Below, in pieces: positions 35,858 to 43,870 of a DNA stretch of 64,000 nt (positions within the stretch are counted from its first letter, which is position 1; every line of letters starts with the position of its first letter). Both the position numbers and the translations under genes were made by a program. Below the pieces are notes generated by a model that did no database searches, was not told the origin of the DNA, and was given only the letters and a program-made list of their open reading frames with translations. The stretch spans positions 124,001-188,000 of the forward strand of contig JALHOT010000003.1 of NCBI GenBank assembly GCA_022842845.1, written 5' to 3'. The stretch comes from Cyclobacteriaceae bacterium. GTDB lineage: Bacteria; Bacteroidota; Bacteroidia; Cytophagales; Cyclobacteriaceae.

Positions 35858-36844
35858 CTACTTTTTAAGACTTATTTTTTGCCTATACTCCGCACAGCAC
35901 CAGGCAATAGTGCTTTCAATCGATTGAAACTCAATATTTAATACCTTTTTGATCTTGGAATTACTGTAGGTGAAATTTCTGCCTGCTAATTGTGCCGTTT
36001 CTTTGGTTATCAAAGGCCTTGAGCCAGTTATCAATGACCTCAGTGCTTCGAAACGTGCTGCCAATTGCACTACAGGGCGCGGCACCTTGATACCGGGTGC
36101 TCTTTTTTCAAAATGCGCTGCTGCTTTGGAAAAAAAATCGAAATAACTTATCGGACCATTGGTCAGAATAAATCTTTCAGCCTCAATGGTGGATTGAAAT
36201 AGCTTTACTATACAAAAGGCAACATCGCGAACATCCACTGCACTGAAAGATCCATCTGTATAAAACGGTCTTTCTTGCCATGCATACTTGAACAGTTGTG
36301 CACTGCTTTTATTCCAATCAGCAGGAGCCAAGATAACCGAAGGATTAACCACTACTGTACTAAGTCCCTCTTCCTGGCCACGCCATACTTCGAGCTCAGC
36401 CTGATATTTAGATTCTGCATAATTGCTAACCAGATTCCCTTCTATCCACTTGCTCTCTTCATCAACAACTTTTTGCCCTTTCTCCTTACCTATGGCAGCC
36501 ACAGAACTCACATACAACAACCGTTTTACGCCCGCACTAAGGCATGCATTGACTACATTTCTTGTACCGCCTACGTTAATGGCTTTCATCAGATCAGCAT
36601 CGCGCTGATGGTATGAAACAAGGGCAGCGGAATGAATTACCCCAGTGGCTGTAGAGAAGGCCTCAAATAATGCATCCGGATCAGTAACATCGGCTTCTAT
36701 CCAATTAATCTTATCGTTAACATCCGCCAAACAAGAGATATCACTCTCCTCTCTCTTTAAGGCAACAAAAGGGATGTTACTTGCCAGCAAGCGCCTCACA
36801 ACATAACTTCCCAGCAATCCATTGGCACCTGTTACAACTATCAT
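35858..36844 (-). CDS. NAD-dependent epimerase/dehydratase (extended SDR)
   Basis: 328 residues. The NAD-binding TGANGLLGSYVVRRLL motif opens the protein; the catalytic Tyr-Lys pair is in YAESKYQAE with the Ser in VSSVAAIG, the normal extended-SDR arrangement. It is likely to act on a nucleotide sugar or a sugar-linked intermediate, as its place at the 3' end of the exopolysaccharide operon suggests, though some members reduce other substrates. It directly abuts the phosphatase gene upstream with no gap (start 36844, stop at 36845). Confidence 0.88.
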   Translation of the reverse strand: MIVVTGANGLLGSYVVRRLLASNIPFVALKREESDISCLADVNDKINWIEADVTDPDALFEAFSTATGVIHSAALVSYHQRDADLMKAINVGGTRNVVNACLSAGVKRLLYVSSVAAIGKEKGQKVVDEESKWIEGNLVSNYAESKYQAELEVWRGQEEGLSTVVVNPSVILAPADWNKSSAQLFKYAWQERPFYTDGSFSAVDVRDVAFCIVKLFQSTIEAERFILTNGPISYFDFFSKAAAHFEKRAPGIKVPRPVVQLAARFEALRSLITGSRPLITKETAQLAGRNFTYSNSKIKKVLNIEFQSIESTIAWCCAEYRQKISLKK

Positions 36845-37573
36845 TTATAAAGAATAATTTAAAAGTGGTAACTCAAGCGCTTTGGCATAATGTTTTGTTT
36901 TCTGCGCCTGCTGCAAAGCCTGGGTGTGTGCCAGGTTATGGCAATCGCTACCCAGCATATGAATAAATTTATGATCAATTAAAAAGCGAGCCATCTTTTC
37001 CACATCGGGACCATAAACTCCTGCAAGCGACATGCTGTTGAGTTGAAGTAGTACACCACGAGAAAGCAAATCCTCAATTCTATTTCTATTGTTCAGCAAG
37101 TACATGTAACGCTCAGGGTGGGCCAATACCGGCTTATATCCTAACGTGGTTGCCTTAAAAATAAAATCATTGAGGATGAGTGGCTCAGAAAAAAAATTCG
37201 TTTCAAACAACAAGTGGTTCTGTGAAAAGGCTAAAAACTTAACTTTCGCTTCTACCTGTTGCATCAACCATTCATCCAAACTGTACTCCGCCACAGTACT
37301 TATGCTTACTCCTATATTCTTTTTTTCAAGATGCTCTTTTAACATGGCAAGTTTCTCCAAAATAACTTCAGAGGAATTGCGATAAAGTTCATGCACGTGT
37401 GGGCTTGTAATAAAACGATTGAAGCCCAAGCTTTGAAGCCTGAGAATAACCTGCTCTGCCTCCTCAAAAGATTTAACACCATCATCAATACCTGGCAACA
37501 AATGCGAATGCACATCTGTAGTTAGCGGGGGCAACCAACTTTGTACTTTTTCTTTTTTAAACCAGTGTAGCAC
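36845..37573 (-). CDS. CpsB/CapC-type tyrosine-protein phosphatase (PHP fold)
   Basis: 242 residues from a GTG start at 37573 that overlaps the Wzc stop by one base (TAGTG). The PHP metal-binding opening DVHSHLLPGIDDG (residues 20-32) is diagnostic, followed by ITSPHVHELY, NHLLFETNFFSEP, AHPERYMYLL and GSDCHN near the end, all contributing metal ligands. It removes phosphate from the tyrosine kinase that controls polysaccharide length. Phosphatases of this type are classical in Firmicutes capsule operons but also occur in Bacteroidota, next to a Wzc-like kinase as here. Confidence 0.94.
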   Translation of the reverse strand: MLHWFKKEKVQSWLPPLTTDVHSHLLPGIDDGVKSFEEAEQVILRLQSLGFNRFITSPHVHELYRNSSEVILEKLAMLKEHLEKKNIGVSISTVAEYSLDEWLMQQVEAKVKFLAFSQNHLLFETNFFSEPLILNDFIFKATTLGYKPVLAHPERYMYLLNNRNRIEDLLSRGVLLQLNSMSLAGVYGPDVEKMARFLIDHKFIHMLGSDCHNLAHTQALQQAQKTKHYAKALELPLLNYSL

Positions 37574-39888
37574 TATTTGTTAAAGAAAATGGATTCAAAA
37601 TATTTCGACTTCTTTTCTTCATGATAGTAACCATATCCGTAGCTCTGCGCAGTAGCCGGTAAAGCATTGAGTATGGCAGTAACGTTAGAGAAATTATGAA
37701 GTGAATTGATGCGTTTTAAATTATGGAGAAACTCCTTCTTGGAATAATTCGCTCTGAAAAGATAGATGCAAACATCCGAGCGTTTCATGGCCATGATACC
37801 ATCTGTAACAATACCTACGGGTGGCGTATCAATAATCACAAAATCGTAGGCTGCCTTGAGCTCCTGAATAAGTTTTTCAAAAGCACCATTCACCAACAGT
37901 TCAGAAGGATTGGGTGGATGAGGACCTGCAGGAATAACATCAAAATTTTCTACGGAAGTGGGTTGTACACATTCCTGCCATGTATTCTTATGTATTAAAA
38001 CACCACTGACCCCAAGGGCCCTGTTATTAAAGGGGGCAGGCTGATCATCTTTTGGCTTGCGCATATCGAGATCAACCAACACTACTTTTTTACCCGACAT
38101 TGCTATAACAGCCCCGAGATTACGGGCTACAAAAGATTTACCCTCGCCAGAAACTGTTGACGAAATAGAGATCACTTTTTGGACCCCGTTCACATTAAAA
38201 AAATCAAGATTGGTTCGCAGAGTCCTGATCGATTCAGAAACCATGGAGTGAGGTTGATTCTGCACTGGCAGATTGTCCTTCCTGGAATTTCTAAAAGCTG
38301 GAATGATGCCTAGAATTGGAACTTTCGCAATTCTCTCTAACTCATGAACGCTGGTGATTTTATCATCGATTAGATAAAGAAGCCCAACAAAGAAAAATAT
38401 GATAACAAGACCTGTTGTAAAACCTGCCGCAGAAATAAGCAATCTGTTGGGTGAAATAGGAATACCTGGCAGGGTGGCCGCTGATAAGATCTTAAAATCA
38501 GGAATAGTACCCGCTTGAGCAATTTCAAACTCAGATCTGGATTGCATCAATGTAAAATAAAACTCCTCGTACAACTTGTAGTAACGCTGGTTTTTACTGT
38601 ACTCCGTTGCCTTATCAGGCATTCCTGCAAATTCTATTTCAAGTCTTTTTCTGCGCTCATCAAATCGTTTGGCCTGTGCAAGCGCAATGCTCTCCAGTTC
38701 TGTTAGTTGTGTTGTTAGTTTACGCGCTGTGAAATCGATATCACGCTGAAGCTCCTGGTAAGCAAAAGTTGATTCCTTATAAGACAGTTTAAGTTCATTT
38801 AAAGCAGCCAGTTTCTTTTGATACTCCAATACATCGGTCACCACCTCTTGGGGGATTGTTTCCTTATCTGTGAGGCTCACATAGCGCTGGGTTTTACCTT
38901 CGGCCAAGTCCTTTTTGATTTGCCGTATCAACTTAAGACGATTATTAGTTATATAGCGGGAGGTATCCAAAGAATTTATCTCCTCTACCGTTTTGCCAAT
39001 ATCGGCTGACAAATCTTGTGTTTTATTTCGAAGTGTAAAATCCTTGAAGTAATCCTCATATTGCTCCATCTTTTCCTCAATCTGTTGCAACTCGTTATTC
39101 ACCCAATCGATTTTATGCTTGTTGGCAAAGTTTTTTTGTTCGTTGCTAAAACTGAGATAAACCGACACAATTTTATTAACAATATCCATGGCCTTTTCAG
39201 GATTGAATTCTTTAAAAGAAATACGGATGGAGTTAGCATTGAAATTCTTAGGCGCGACCATAAGCCGGTCAGTAAAATACTTTCGCAGTGATTGCGCATC
39301 GCTTATGATAAACGAATAGGTATTTTTAGATTCAAAGGTAAAGCGGTCTGATTTCTCAATTAATAATCTAAAACCTTCTGTAATTAATGGCTTACCGAAC
39401 TCACCAGTAATTACCTTACCATCACCCAACTCAATTTCAAACTGGTTTGCCGAAATCTTTTCAATAACGTAGTTGACGTTGAAGTAAGGCTTTGCTATGG
39501 CAAGGGGTGTTACTTTGAACGGAGAATTTTTATACAATTCATAATCTAAAAATTCACCTAAACTGAAATAGGAAACATCCAGCTTAAGAGAGTCAATTAC
39601 CCTGCTTAAGAATAAATTAGATTGTATCAGCTCTATTTCACCAGAGATGAGATTCAGATTCTGATCTTCAATGATTTTGGTAATACCAAATTCGTTGGCT
39701 TCATTATTAAACTCCAGTTTTATTTCAGCTTCGGCTTCGTAAACATTCTTAGTATAGCGAATATAGAGGTAGGCCACTAAGTTACTCAGCATGAATAGCA
39801 ATATGATCCAGGCAATATTCTTTAGAAAAATTGCCTTTAGCTTTGCGAAATCGATGGTGTCTGCACTATTATTAAAGCCTTTGTCCAT
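37573..39888 (-). CDS. Polysaccharide co-polymerase with tyrosine autokinase (Wzc-like)
   Basis: 771 residues. Membrane helices at about 24-43 and 483-507 flank a large periplasmic Wzz-type domain with coiled coil (about 250-420). The cytoplasmic BY-kinase has Walker A STVSGEGKS (577-585), Walker A' VDLDMR (605-610) and Walker B VIIDTPPVG (684-692). A tyrosine cluster sits at the C-terminus (Tyr750, 752, 754, 755, 763) and is the likely autophosphorylation site. It sets polymer length and drives export with the Wza-like lipoprotein, whose gene ends 6 bases upstream of this one; the phosphatase gene downstream overlaps it by one base. Confidence 0.95.
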   Translation of the reverse strand: MDKGFNNSADTIDFAKLKAIFLKNIAWIILLFMLSNLVAYLYIRYTKNVYEAEAEIKLEFNNEANEFGITKIIEDQNLNLISGEIELIQSNLFLSRVIDSLKLDVSYFSLGEFLDYELYKNSPFKVTPLAIAKPYFNVNYVIEKISANQFEIELGDGKVITGEFGKPLITEGFRLLIEKSDRFTFESKNTYSFIISDAQSLRKYFTDRLMVAPKNFNANSIRISFKEFNPEKAMDIVNKIVSVYLSFSNEQKNFANKHKIDWVNNELQQIEEKMEQYEDYFKDFTLRNKTQDLSADIGKTVEEINSLDTSRYITNNRLKLIRQIKKDLAEGKTQRYVSLTDKETIPQEVVTDVLEYQKKLAALNELKLSYKESTFAYQELQRDIDFTARKLTTQLTELESIALAQAKRFDERRKRLEIEFAGMPDKATEYSKNQRYYKLYEEFYFTLMQSRSEFEIAQAGTIPDFKILSAATLPGIPISPNRLLISAAGFTTGLVIIFFFVGLLYLIDDKITSVHELERIAKVPILGIIPAFRNSRKDNLPVQNQPHSMVSESIRTLRTNLDFFNVNGVQKVISISSTVSGEGKSFVARNLGAVIAMSGKKVVLVDLDMRKPKDDQPAPFNNRALGVSGVLIHKNTWQECVQPTSVENFDVIPAGPHPPNPSELLVNGAFEKLIQELKAAYDFVIIDTPPVGIVTDGIMAMKRSDVCIYLFRANYSKKEFLHNLKRINSLHNFSNVTAILNALPATAQSYGYGYYHEEKKSKYFESIFFNK

Positions 39889-39894
39889 TTGTGT

Positions 39895-40647
39895 TTATTG
39901 AAGTGCCACCAATAAGATTGCTACCAGTGAGGTAGTGATTGACAACAATTGTCCATAATCACGCAAGCCTTCAACAAAGGGTCTGCGGACAGGCTCTACA
40001 TATACTATATCGCCTGGCATTACATTCATGTCGTTCTGGAGGTAACCCTCTACTGTACTGAAATCTAAAACATAAACATCATCTCCTCTTAGTAACCTTA
40101 TGTTTTGGGCTTTAGCATCGATGGTAAAGGCTTTGCTCAAAGCAAGTACTTCCAGCACAGAGGTATTGTCGAACATTAAAGGAACTACTTGCCCTCCCGT
40201 TGACCCCAACACCACTACTCTGTGGGATGCACATTCCACAGTAACAAAAACATTCTCATAGTACTTGGCAAATTCCTTTTGCAATAACAATTCTGTCTCT
40301 CGAAGGCTTAATCCGGCTACCTTGGTTTCTCCCAGCATAGGCAACTTGGCAATGCCATTTTGGTCAATTTTAAATTTCTCGTTCTTGCCTGATAGTGCCG
40401 ATTGCTGTTGCATATTGGGGCTAGTGCGAAGCAGAATATTATCCGGGTCTACGATACGCTCGCCATTCTTAGTGAAAACCCTGAGGCTGATCTCATCAAA
40501 ATTGGATAGGATGTAAAATTGTTCAACATTCGTGGCAGCTTGTTTGATTGCAGACGACTCGGAAGTCTTGAACATAATACTCTGTTTGTAAGAGCTACAA
40601 GAAGGCAGTATCAAAACAGAGAGCAATATCCAGTAAAATGATTTCAA
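39895..40647 (-). CDS. Polysaccharide export outer-membrane lipoprotein (Wza-like)
   Basis: 250 residues from a TTG start at 40647. A lipoprotein signal is evident (MKSFYWILLSVLILPSC, lipid on the Cys before SSYKQ). The Poly_export domain follows (about 45-130, with DQNGIAKLPMLGETKVAGLSLRETELLLQKE shortened into its key motif PMLGETKVAGLS), then a single SLBB domain (VVVLGSTGGQVVPLM) and a C-terminal membrane-like helix (LLSITTSLVAILLVALQ). The hydrophobic end suits the outer-membrane helix that lines the export channel. It precedes the Wzc-like gene by 6 bases. Confidence 0.92.
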   Translation of the reverse strand: MKSFYWILLSVLILPSCSSYKQSIMFKTSESSAIKQAATNVEQFYILSNFDEISLRVFTKNGERIVDPDNILLRTSPNMQQQSALSGKNEKFKIDQNGIAKLPMLGETKVAGLSLRETELLLQKEFAKYYENVFVTVECASHRVVVLGSTGGQVVPLMFDNTSVLEVLALSKAFTIDAKAQNIRLLRGDDVYVLDFSTVEGYLQNDMNVMPGDIVYVEPVRRPFVEGLRDYGQLLSITTSLVAILLVALQ

Positions 40648-40666
40648 AGCTTAATTGATTTAGCAG

Positions 40667-41224
40667 TTAAATTACTGAATTTCTGATTAACTCTTGTAAA
40701 GTAGGGAGCACTTCATCCTTTTCCGATACAATCGGGTTTTCAAAAGGCCATTGGATATTCAAGGTTGGATCATTCCAGCGAATACCCTGCTCTGATTCTT
40801 TGTGATAAAAATTTGAACACTTATAGAAAAAAATCGAATCTTCTAATGCAGCTAACCCATGCGCGAATCCTTCGGGTACAAATAATTGATTTTGCTTTTC
40901 TCCATCCAGGATTAAACCGTAGCTCTTTCCAAATGTGACTGAGTCTTTTCTTAAATCAACGACAACGTCTAATACTTTACCCGCTATAACACGAACCAAC
41001 TTGGCTTGTGCATAGGGTGGCCTTTGGAAATGAAGCCCTCTGATAACGCCTTTCCTTGAAAATGATTGATTCTCTTGAACGAAAGAGAGATTTGATCCCA
41101 AATAACTATTCCACTCACTTCGATAGCTTTCAAAAAAAAGCCCGCGATCATCAGGAAAAACCTTAGGAACAATTTGGATTAGACCAGCTATGCCGGTTTC
41201 AATAAAAGATACGTTAGGAAGCAA
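40667..41224 (-). CDS. rfbC: dTDP-4-dehydrorhamnose 3,5-epimerase
   Basis: 185 residues from a TTG start at 41224, which overlaps the glycosyltransferase 3' end by 11 bases. The enzyme epimerises C3 and C5 of dTDP-4-keto-6-deoxyglucose in rhamnose synthesis. Motifs seen: DDRGLFFESYR, VQENQSFSRKGVIRGLHFQ (His65 as the catalytic base region), AKLVRVIAGKVLDVVVDLR with Asp90, and FVPEGFAHGL. The other rhamnose genes (rfbA, rfbB, rfbD) are not in the window. The N-terminus is the least certain part because of the TTG call. Confidence 0.94.
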   Translation of the reverse strand: MLPNVSFIETGIAGLIQIVPKVFPDDRGLFFESYRSEWNSYLGSNLSFVQENQSFSRKGVIRGLHFQRPPYAQAKLVRVIAGKVLDVVVDLRKDSVTFGKSYGLILDGEKQNQLFVPEGFAHGLAALEDSIFFYKCSNFYHKESEQGIRWNDPTLNIQWPFENPIVSEKDEVLPTLQELIRNSVI

Positions 41225-42326
41225 TGTTAATATTTTTCAACACGGCAAGATACTTGTTGATGACCACTTTTTCATCAAAATGCCTTTCCATTTTTATACG
41301 GCCATTCGCGCCAAACTCTTGCAGGATAGTGTCGCTCAAACCTTGCATTTCCCGCATCTTATCGGCCAAATCCTTTTCATCTTTGAGTTTACACAAAAGA
41401 CCATTGAAATTATTCTCCACTACGTGATTACAGCCGGGCACATCCGTTGCAATAATGGGTTTGGCAGAGCAAGCAGCCTCTAATAACGTGCGCGGGGTAC
41501 CTTCCCTATAAGATGGTAACACAACGCAATCTGCGGCTTGGATAAAACCTCTTACGTCTTGTGCGGTCCCTAGGTATTCAAAAGTGCCTTCTTCTATCCA
41601 CTGTTGAATCACCCCTACCTTAATGCCACGATGGTGTTCAGGGTCCATAGCACCGAGTACCTGAAACTTTGCCTTCAAGCCTTCTTCTTTTAAGCGTTTA
41701 ATTGCATCCACATACTCAAGCACACCCTTGTCTGTAATAAGCCTGGAGATCATCAGAAAAGTAAAAGTCTCGTTCCTTTGAAAGCCCGCGGGTTTAAAAT
41801 GTTCCAGATTTATGCCCGAGCCCGGAACAATATCGGCAACATCTTTCCTTACCAAATTTCTGGAAATAAAAAGCTGTAAGTCATCCGGATTCTGAAAGAA
41901 AATTTTAGAAGGAAATCTAAAGCTCAACCTATAAAGGGCTATGGCTATTTTAGAAACCAGATTGTCTTTTAAAAATACCGTGCCCAAACCACACACATTG
42001 TTCACTGAGGGTATACCCAACATGGCGGCTGCCAGCGTTCCGTACACATTGGGCTTGATAGTAAAGTGTAGCACTACAGCAGGTTTCAGCTTTCTGTAGA
42101 TTGACCAAAGCTCCAATAAGAGCGCAAAATCTTTGATTGGATTTGCCCCACGGCTATCCATTTTCACATTGTGATGAATACAGCCTATGTCGGTAAGAAA
42201 GTGGGTATAGTCGTCTTTAGGGGCAATGGTGTGTACTTCGTGACCTTCGGCAAGCAAAGATTTTATAAAATTCAACCTGAAATTGTAGATATTCCAGGAT
42301 GTGTTTAATACAACAGCAACTTTCAT
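41214..42326 (-). CDS. Glycosyltransferase family 4 protein
   Basis: 370 residues. GT-B fold: the N-terminal domain begins MKVAVVLNTSWNIYNFRLNFIKSLL and contains the HFTIKPNVYGTLAA acceptor-side segment; the C-terminal domain carries VPGSGINLEHF, LMISRLITDKGVLEYVDA and the donor motif SYREGTPRTLLEAA with its E-x7-E pair. The residues resemble bacterial family 4 retaining enzymes that build lipid-linked polysaccharide repeat units. It is the first gene of the leftward exopolysaccharide operon; its 3' end overlaps rfbC by 11 bases. Confidence 0.9.
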   Translation of the reverse strand: MKVAVVLNTSWNIYNFRLNFIKSLLAEGHEVHTIAPKDDYTHFLTDIGCIHHNVKMDSRGANPIKDFALLLELWSIYRKLKPAVVLHFTIKPNVYGTLAAAMLGIPSVNNVCGLGTVFLKDNLVSKIAIALYRLSFRFPSKIFFQNPDDLQLFISRNLVRKDVADIVPGSGINLEHFKPAGFQRNETFTFLMISRLITDKGVLEYVDAIKRLKEEGLKAKFQVLGAMDPEHHRGIKVGVIQQWIEEGTFEYLGTAQDVRGFIQAADCVVLPSYREGTPRTLLEAACSAKPIIATDVPGCNHVVENNFNGLLCKLKDEKDLADKMREMQGLSDTILQEFGANGRIKMERHFDEKVVINKYLAVLKNINIAS

Positions 42327-42426
42327 AAGGACTCAGGTCAGGCAACTTCTTTTCGATGGTCAGTCGAATTGGTCGTCTAGGGGCTTTAATTTTTTGATCA
42401 ATCCCTCAAATTTAATAAAAAGTAAC

Positions 42427-42439
42427 CTGCCTAAGGCAG
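42427..42439. repeat. 13-base palindrome upstream of hflX
   Basis: CTGCCT-A-AGGCAG is a perfect inverted repeat 39 bases before the hflX ATG, in the 152-base gap between the exopolysaccharide operon and hflX. It may be an operator for a dimeric regulator. No other feature is seen in the gap apart from a weak promoter-like TTTATTTC. Confidence 0.4.
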
Positions 42440-42478
42440 CATTCTGTTTTTTCTCTTTATTTCGCAGTCTATTTATAA

Positions 42479-43678
42479 ATGACTGAAAAACAAACAATTG
42501 CTGTTTTGGTGGCCTTGGGCAATACCAAGTACCCAGATCTAGTAACCGAACACCTGGACGAACTCGCTTTTTTAGCTGAAACAGCCGGCATTAAAACCGG
42601 AAAGCGCCTTATTCAAAATCTGGAGAAACCTGATGGTAAATTCTTTATCGGAAAAGGTAAACTGGAGGAACTCAAGGAATACGTGCGGGCACTAGGGGCT
42701 AGCCATGTGATTTTTGATGATGACCTGAGCCCGTCCCAACTCAGAAACTTGGAGAAAGAATTGAATCCTAAAGAATTAGAGGCAAAGGTTCGCATTTACG
42801 ACAGAAGCTTGCTGATCTTGGATATCTTCCTGCAAAGAGCGCAGACCTCGCAAGCTCGTACGCAAGTAGAGTTGGCCAGAAACCAATATCTGCTTCCGCG
42901 CCTAACCCGTATGTGGACTCACCTGGAACGACAACGTGGGGGAACCGGTACCCGTGGGGGTGCTGGGGAAAGAGAAATAGAAACCGATAGACGCATTATC
43001 AGGGATCAGATTTCTTTGTTAAAAGAAAAACTCAAAAAAATAGAAAGCCAACACGTTACGAAGAGAAAATCAAGGCAGAATATTGTAAGGGTTGCTATTG
43101 CCGGTTACACCAATGCCGGTAAGTCGACCTTGATGAACCTCTTGTCAGGCTCTGATATTTTAGCAGAGAATAAATTATTTGCCACGGTAGATGCCACCGT
43201 GCGCAAAGTCAATTTAGGCAACATCCCCTTTCTTCTTTCTGATACAGTAGGTTTCATCCGGAAATTACCTCATCACCTGATAGAGTCCTTCAAGTCTACC
43301 CTGGATGAAGTGCGCGAAGCAGACATTATACTGCATGTAGTGGATATCTCGCACCCTTACCATGAAAATCACATTGAAGTGGTATCAAAGACGTTGGCAG
43401 AATTAAATGCCGGTAATATCCCTGTTATTCTAGTACTTAACAAAGTTGATGTAGTAAGGGCACAAAGGCCCGACTTTGATGAAGAGGCAAGTAAGGGTTA
43501 TTACCGGCAAATGGGATTTGAACAAGTAATCTTTATAGCTGCTGCCAAAAAGCTAAACATACAGGCTTTAAAACAAATGCTCTTCGAAGAGGTTAAAAAG
43601 AAACATACTTTGCTGTACCCTAACTATCTGGCCACCGGCTACGAGTTTTCATTCATGGATGGTGGAGAGCAGAGGTAA
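42479..43678 (+). CDS. hflX: GTPase HflX
   Basis: 399 residues. HflX is a ribosome-binding GTPase that splits stalled or heat-damaged 70S ribosomes. The N-terminal domain carries FIGKGKLEEL and FDDDLSPSQLRNLEKEL, then the glycine-rich linker GGTGTRGGAGEREIETDRR; the G domain has GYTNAGKSTLMN (G1), DATVRK (G2 region), DTVGFIRKLPHHLIESFKSTL (G3 with switch) and NKVD (G4). It is a single gene, divergent from the exopolysaccharide operon and 20 bases upstream of the tRNA gene. Confidence 0.97.
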   Translation: MTEKQTIAVLVALGNTKYPDLVTEHLDELAFLAETAGIKTGKRLIQNLEKPDGKFFIGKGKLEELKEYVRALGASHVIFDDDLSPSQLRNLEKELNPKELEAKVRIYDRSLLILDIFLQRAQTSQARTQVELARNQYLLPRLTRMWTHLERQRGGTGTRGGAGEREIETDRRIIRDQISLLKEKLKKIESQHVTKRKSRQNIVRVAIAGYTNAGKSTLMNLLSGSDILAENKLFATVDATVRKVNLGNIPFLLSDTVGFIRKLPHHLIESFKSTLDEVREADIILHVVDISHPYHENHIEVVSKTLAELNAGNIPVILVLNKVDVVRAQRPDFDEEASKGYYRQMGFEQVIFIAAAKKLNIQALKQMLFEEVKKKHTLLYPNYLATGYEFSFMDGGEQR

Positions 43679-43683
43679 TTTTA

Positions 43684-43691
43684 TAATTTTG
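43684..43691 (+). promoter_or_regulatory. -7 promoter element for tRNA-Arg
   Basis: TAATTTTG matches the Bacteroidota -7 consensus exactly and ends 7 bases before the mature tRNA 5' end, the usual spacing for transcription to begin at or just before the tRNA. Confidence 0.6.
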
Positions 43692-43698
43692 CATCCCT

Positions 43699-43770
43699 GG
43701 TCCCGTAGTTCAATGGATAGAATAGAAGTTTCCTAAACTTTTGATACAGGTTCGATTCCTGTCGGGACTA
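43699..43770 (+). tRNA. tRNA-Arg, anticodon CCT
   Basis: The cloverleaf folds as acceptor GGTCCCG/CGGGACT, D-stem GTTC/GAAT, anticodon stem GAAGT/ACTTT with loop TTCCTAA (anticodon CCT, reads AGG), and T-stem ACAGG/CCTGT with loop TTCGATT. The discriminator is A at 43770 and the next bases are CAC, so CCA is not encoded and must be added after transcription. A -7 element precedes it and a hairpin terminator follows. It is the only tRNA gene in the window. Confidence 0.93.
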
Positions 43771-43799
43771 CACTTTTAATACAGGATCAATTCCTGTAT
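43737..43799 (+). repeat. Partial duplication of the tRNA-Arg T-arm
   Basis: The 28 bases from 43737, covering the 3' side of the anticodon stem, variable loop and T-arm, recur from 43772 to 43799 with about four changes (offset 35 bases). The second copy keeps the ACAGG/CCTGT stem and even extends it to seven base pairs, but has no acceptor or D-arm, so it is not a tRNA. It lies between the tRNA and its terminator. Confidence 0.7.
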
Positions 43800-43809
43800 G
43801 CGAACCAAT

Positions 43810-43844
43810 AAGACAGATGGTCTACCGCTGTCTTTTGTTTTTTT
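43810..43844 (+). terminator. Terminator of the tRNA-Arg transcript
   Basis: AAGACAG at 43810-43816 pairs with CTGTCTT at 43828-43834 around an 11-base loop, followed by a T-rich run (43833-43844, broken by one G). It closes the tRNA unit 27 bases before the next gene. Confidence 0.85.
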
Positions 43845-43870
43845 AATAGATTTACAGATTCCTACATACT

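Noticed and set aside
43772-43799. Second tRNA gene after tRNA-Arg
   Set aside because: Only a T-arm-like hairpin is present; there is no acceptor, D-arm or anticodon arm.
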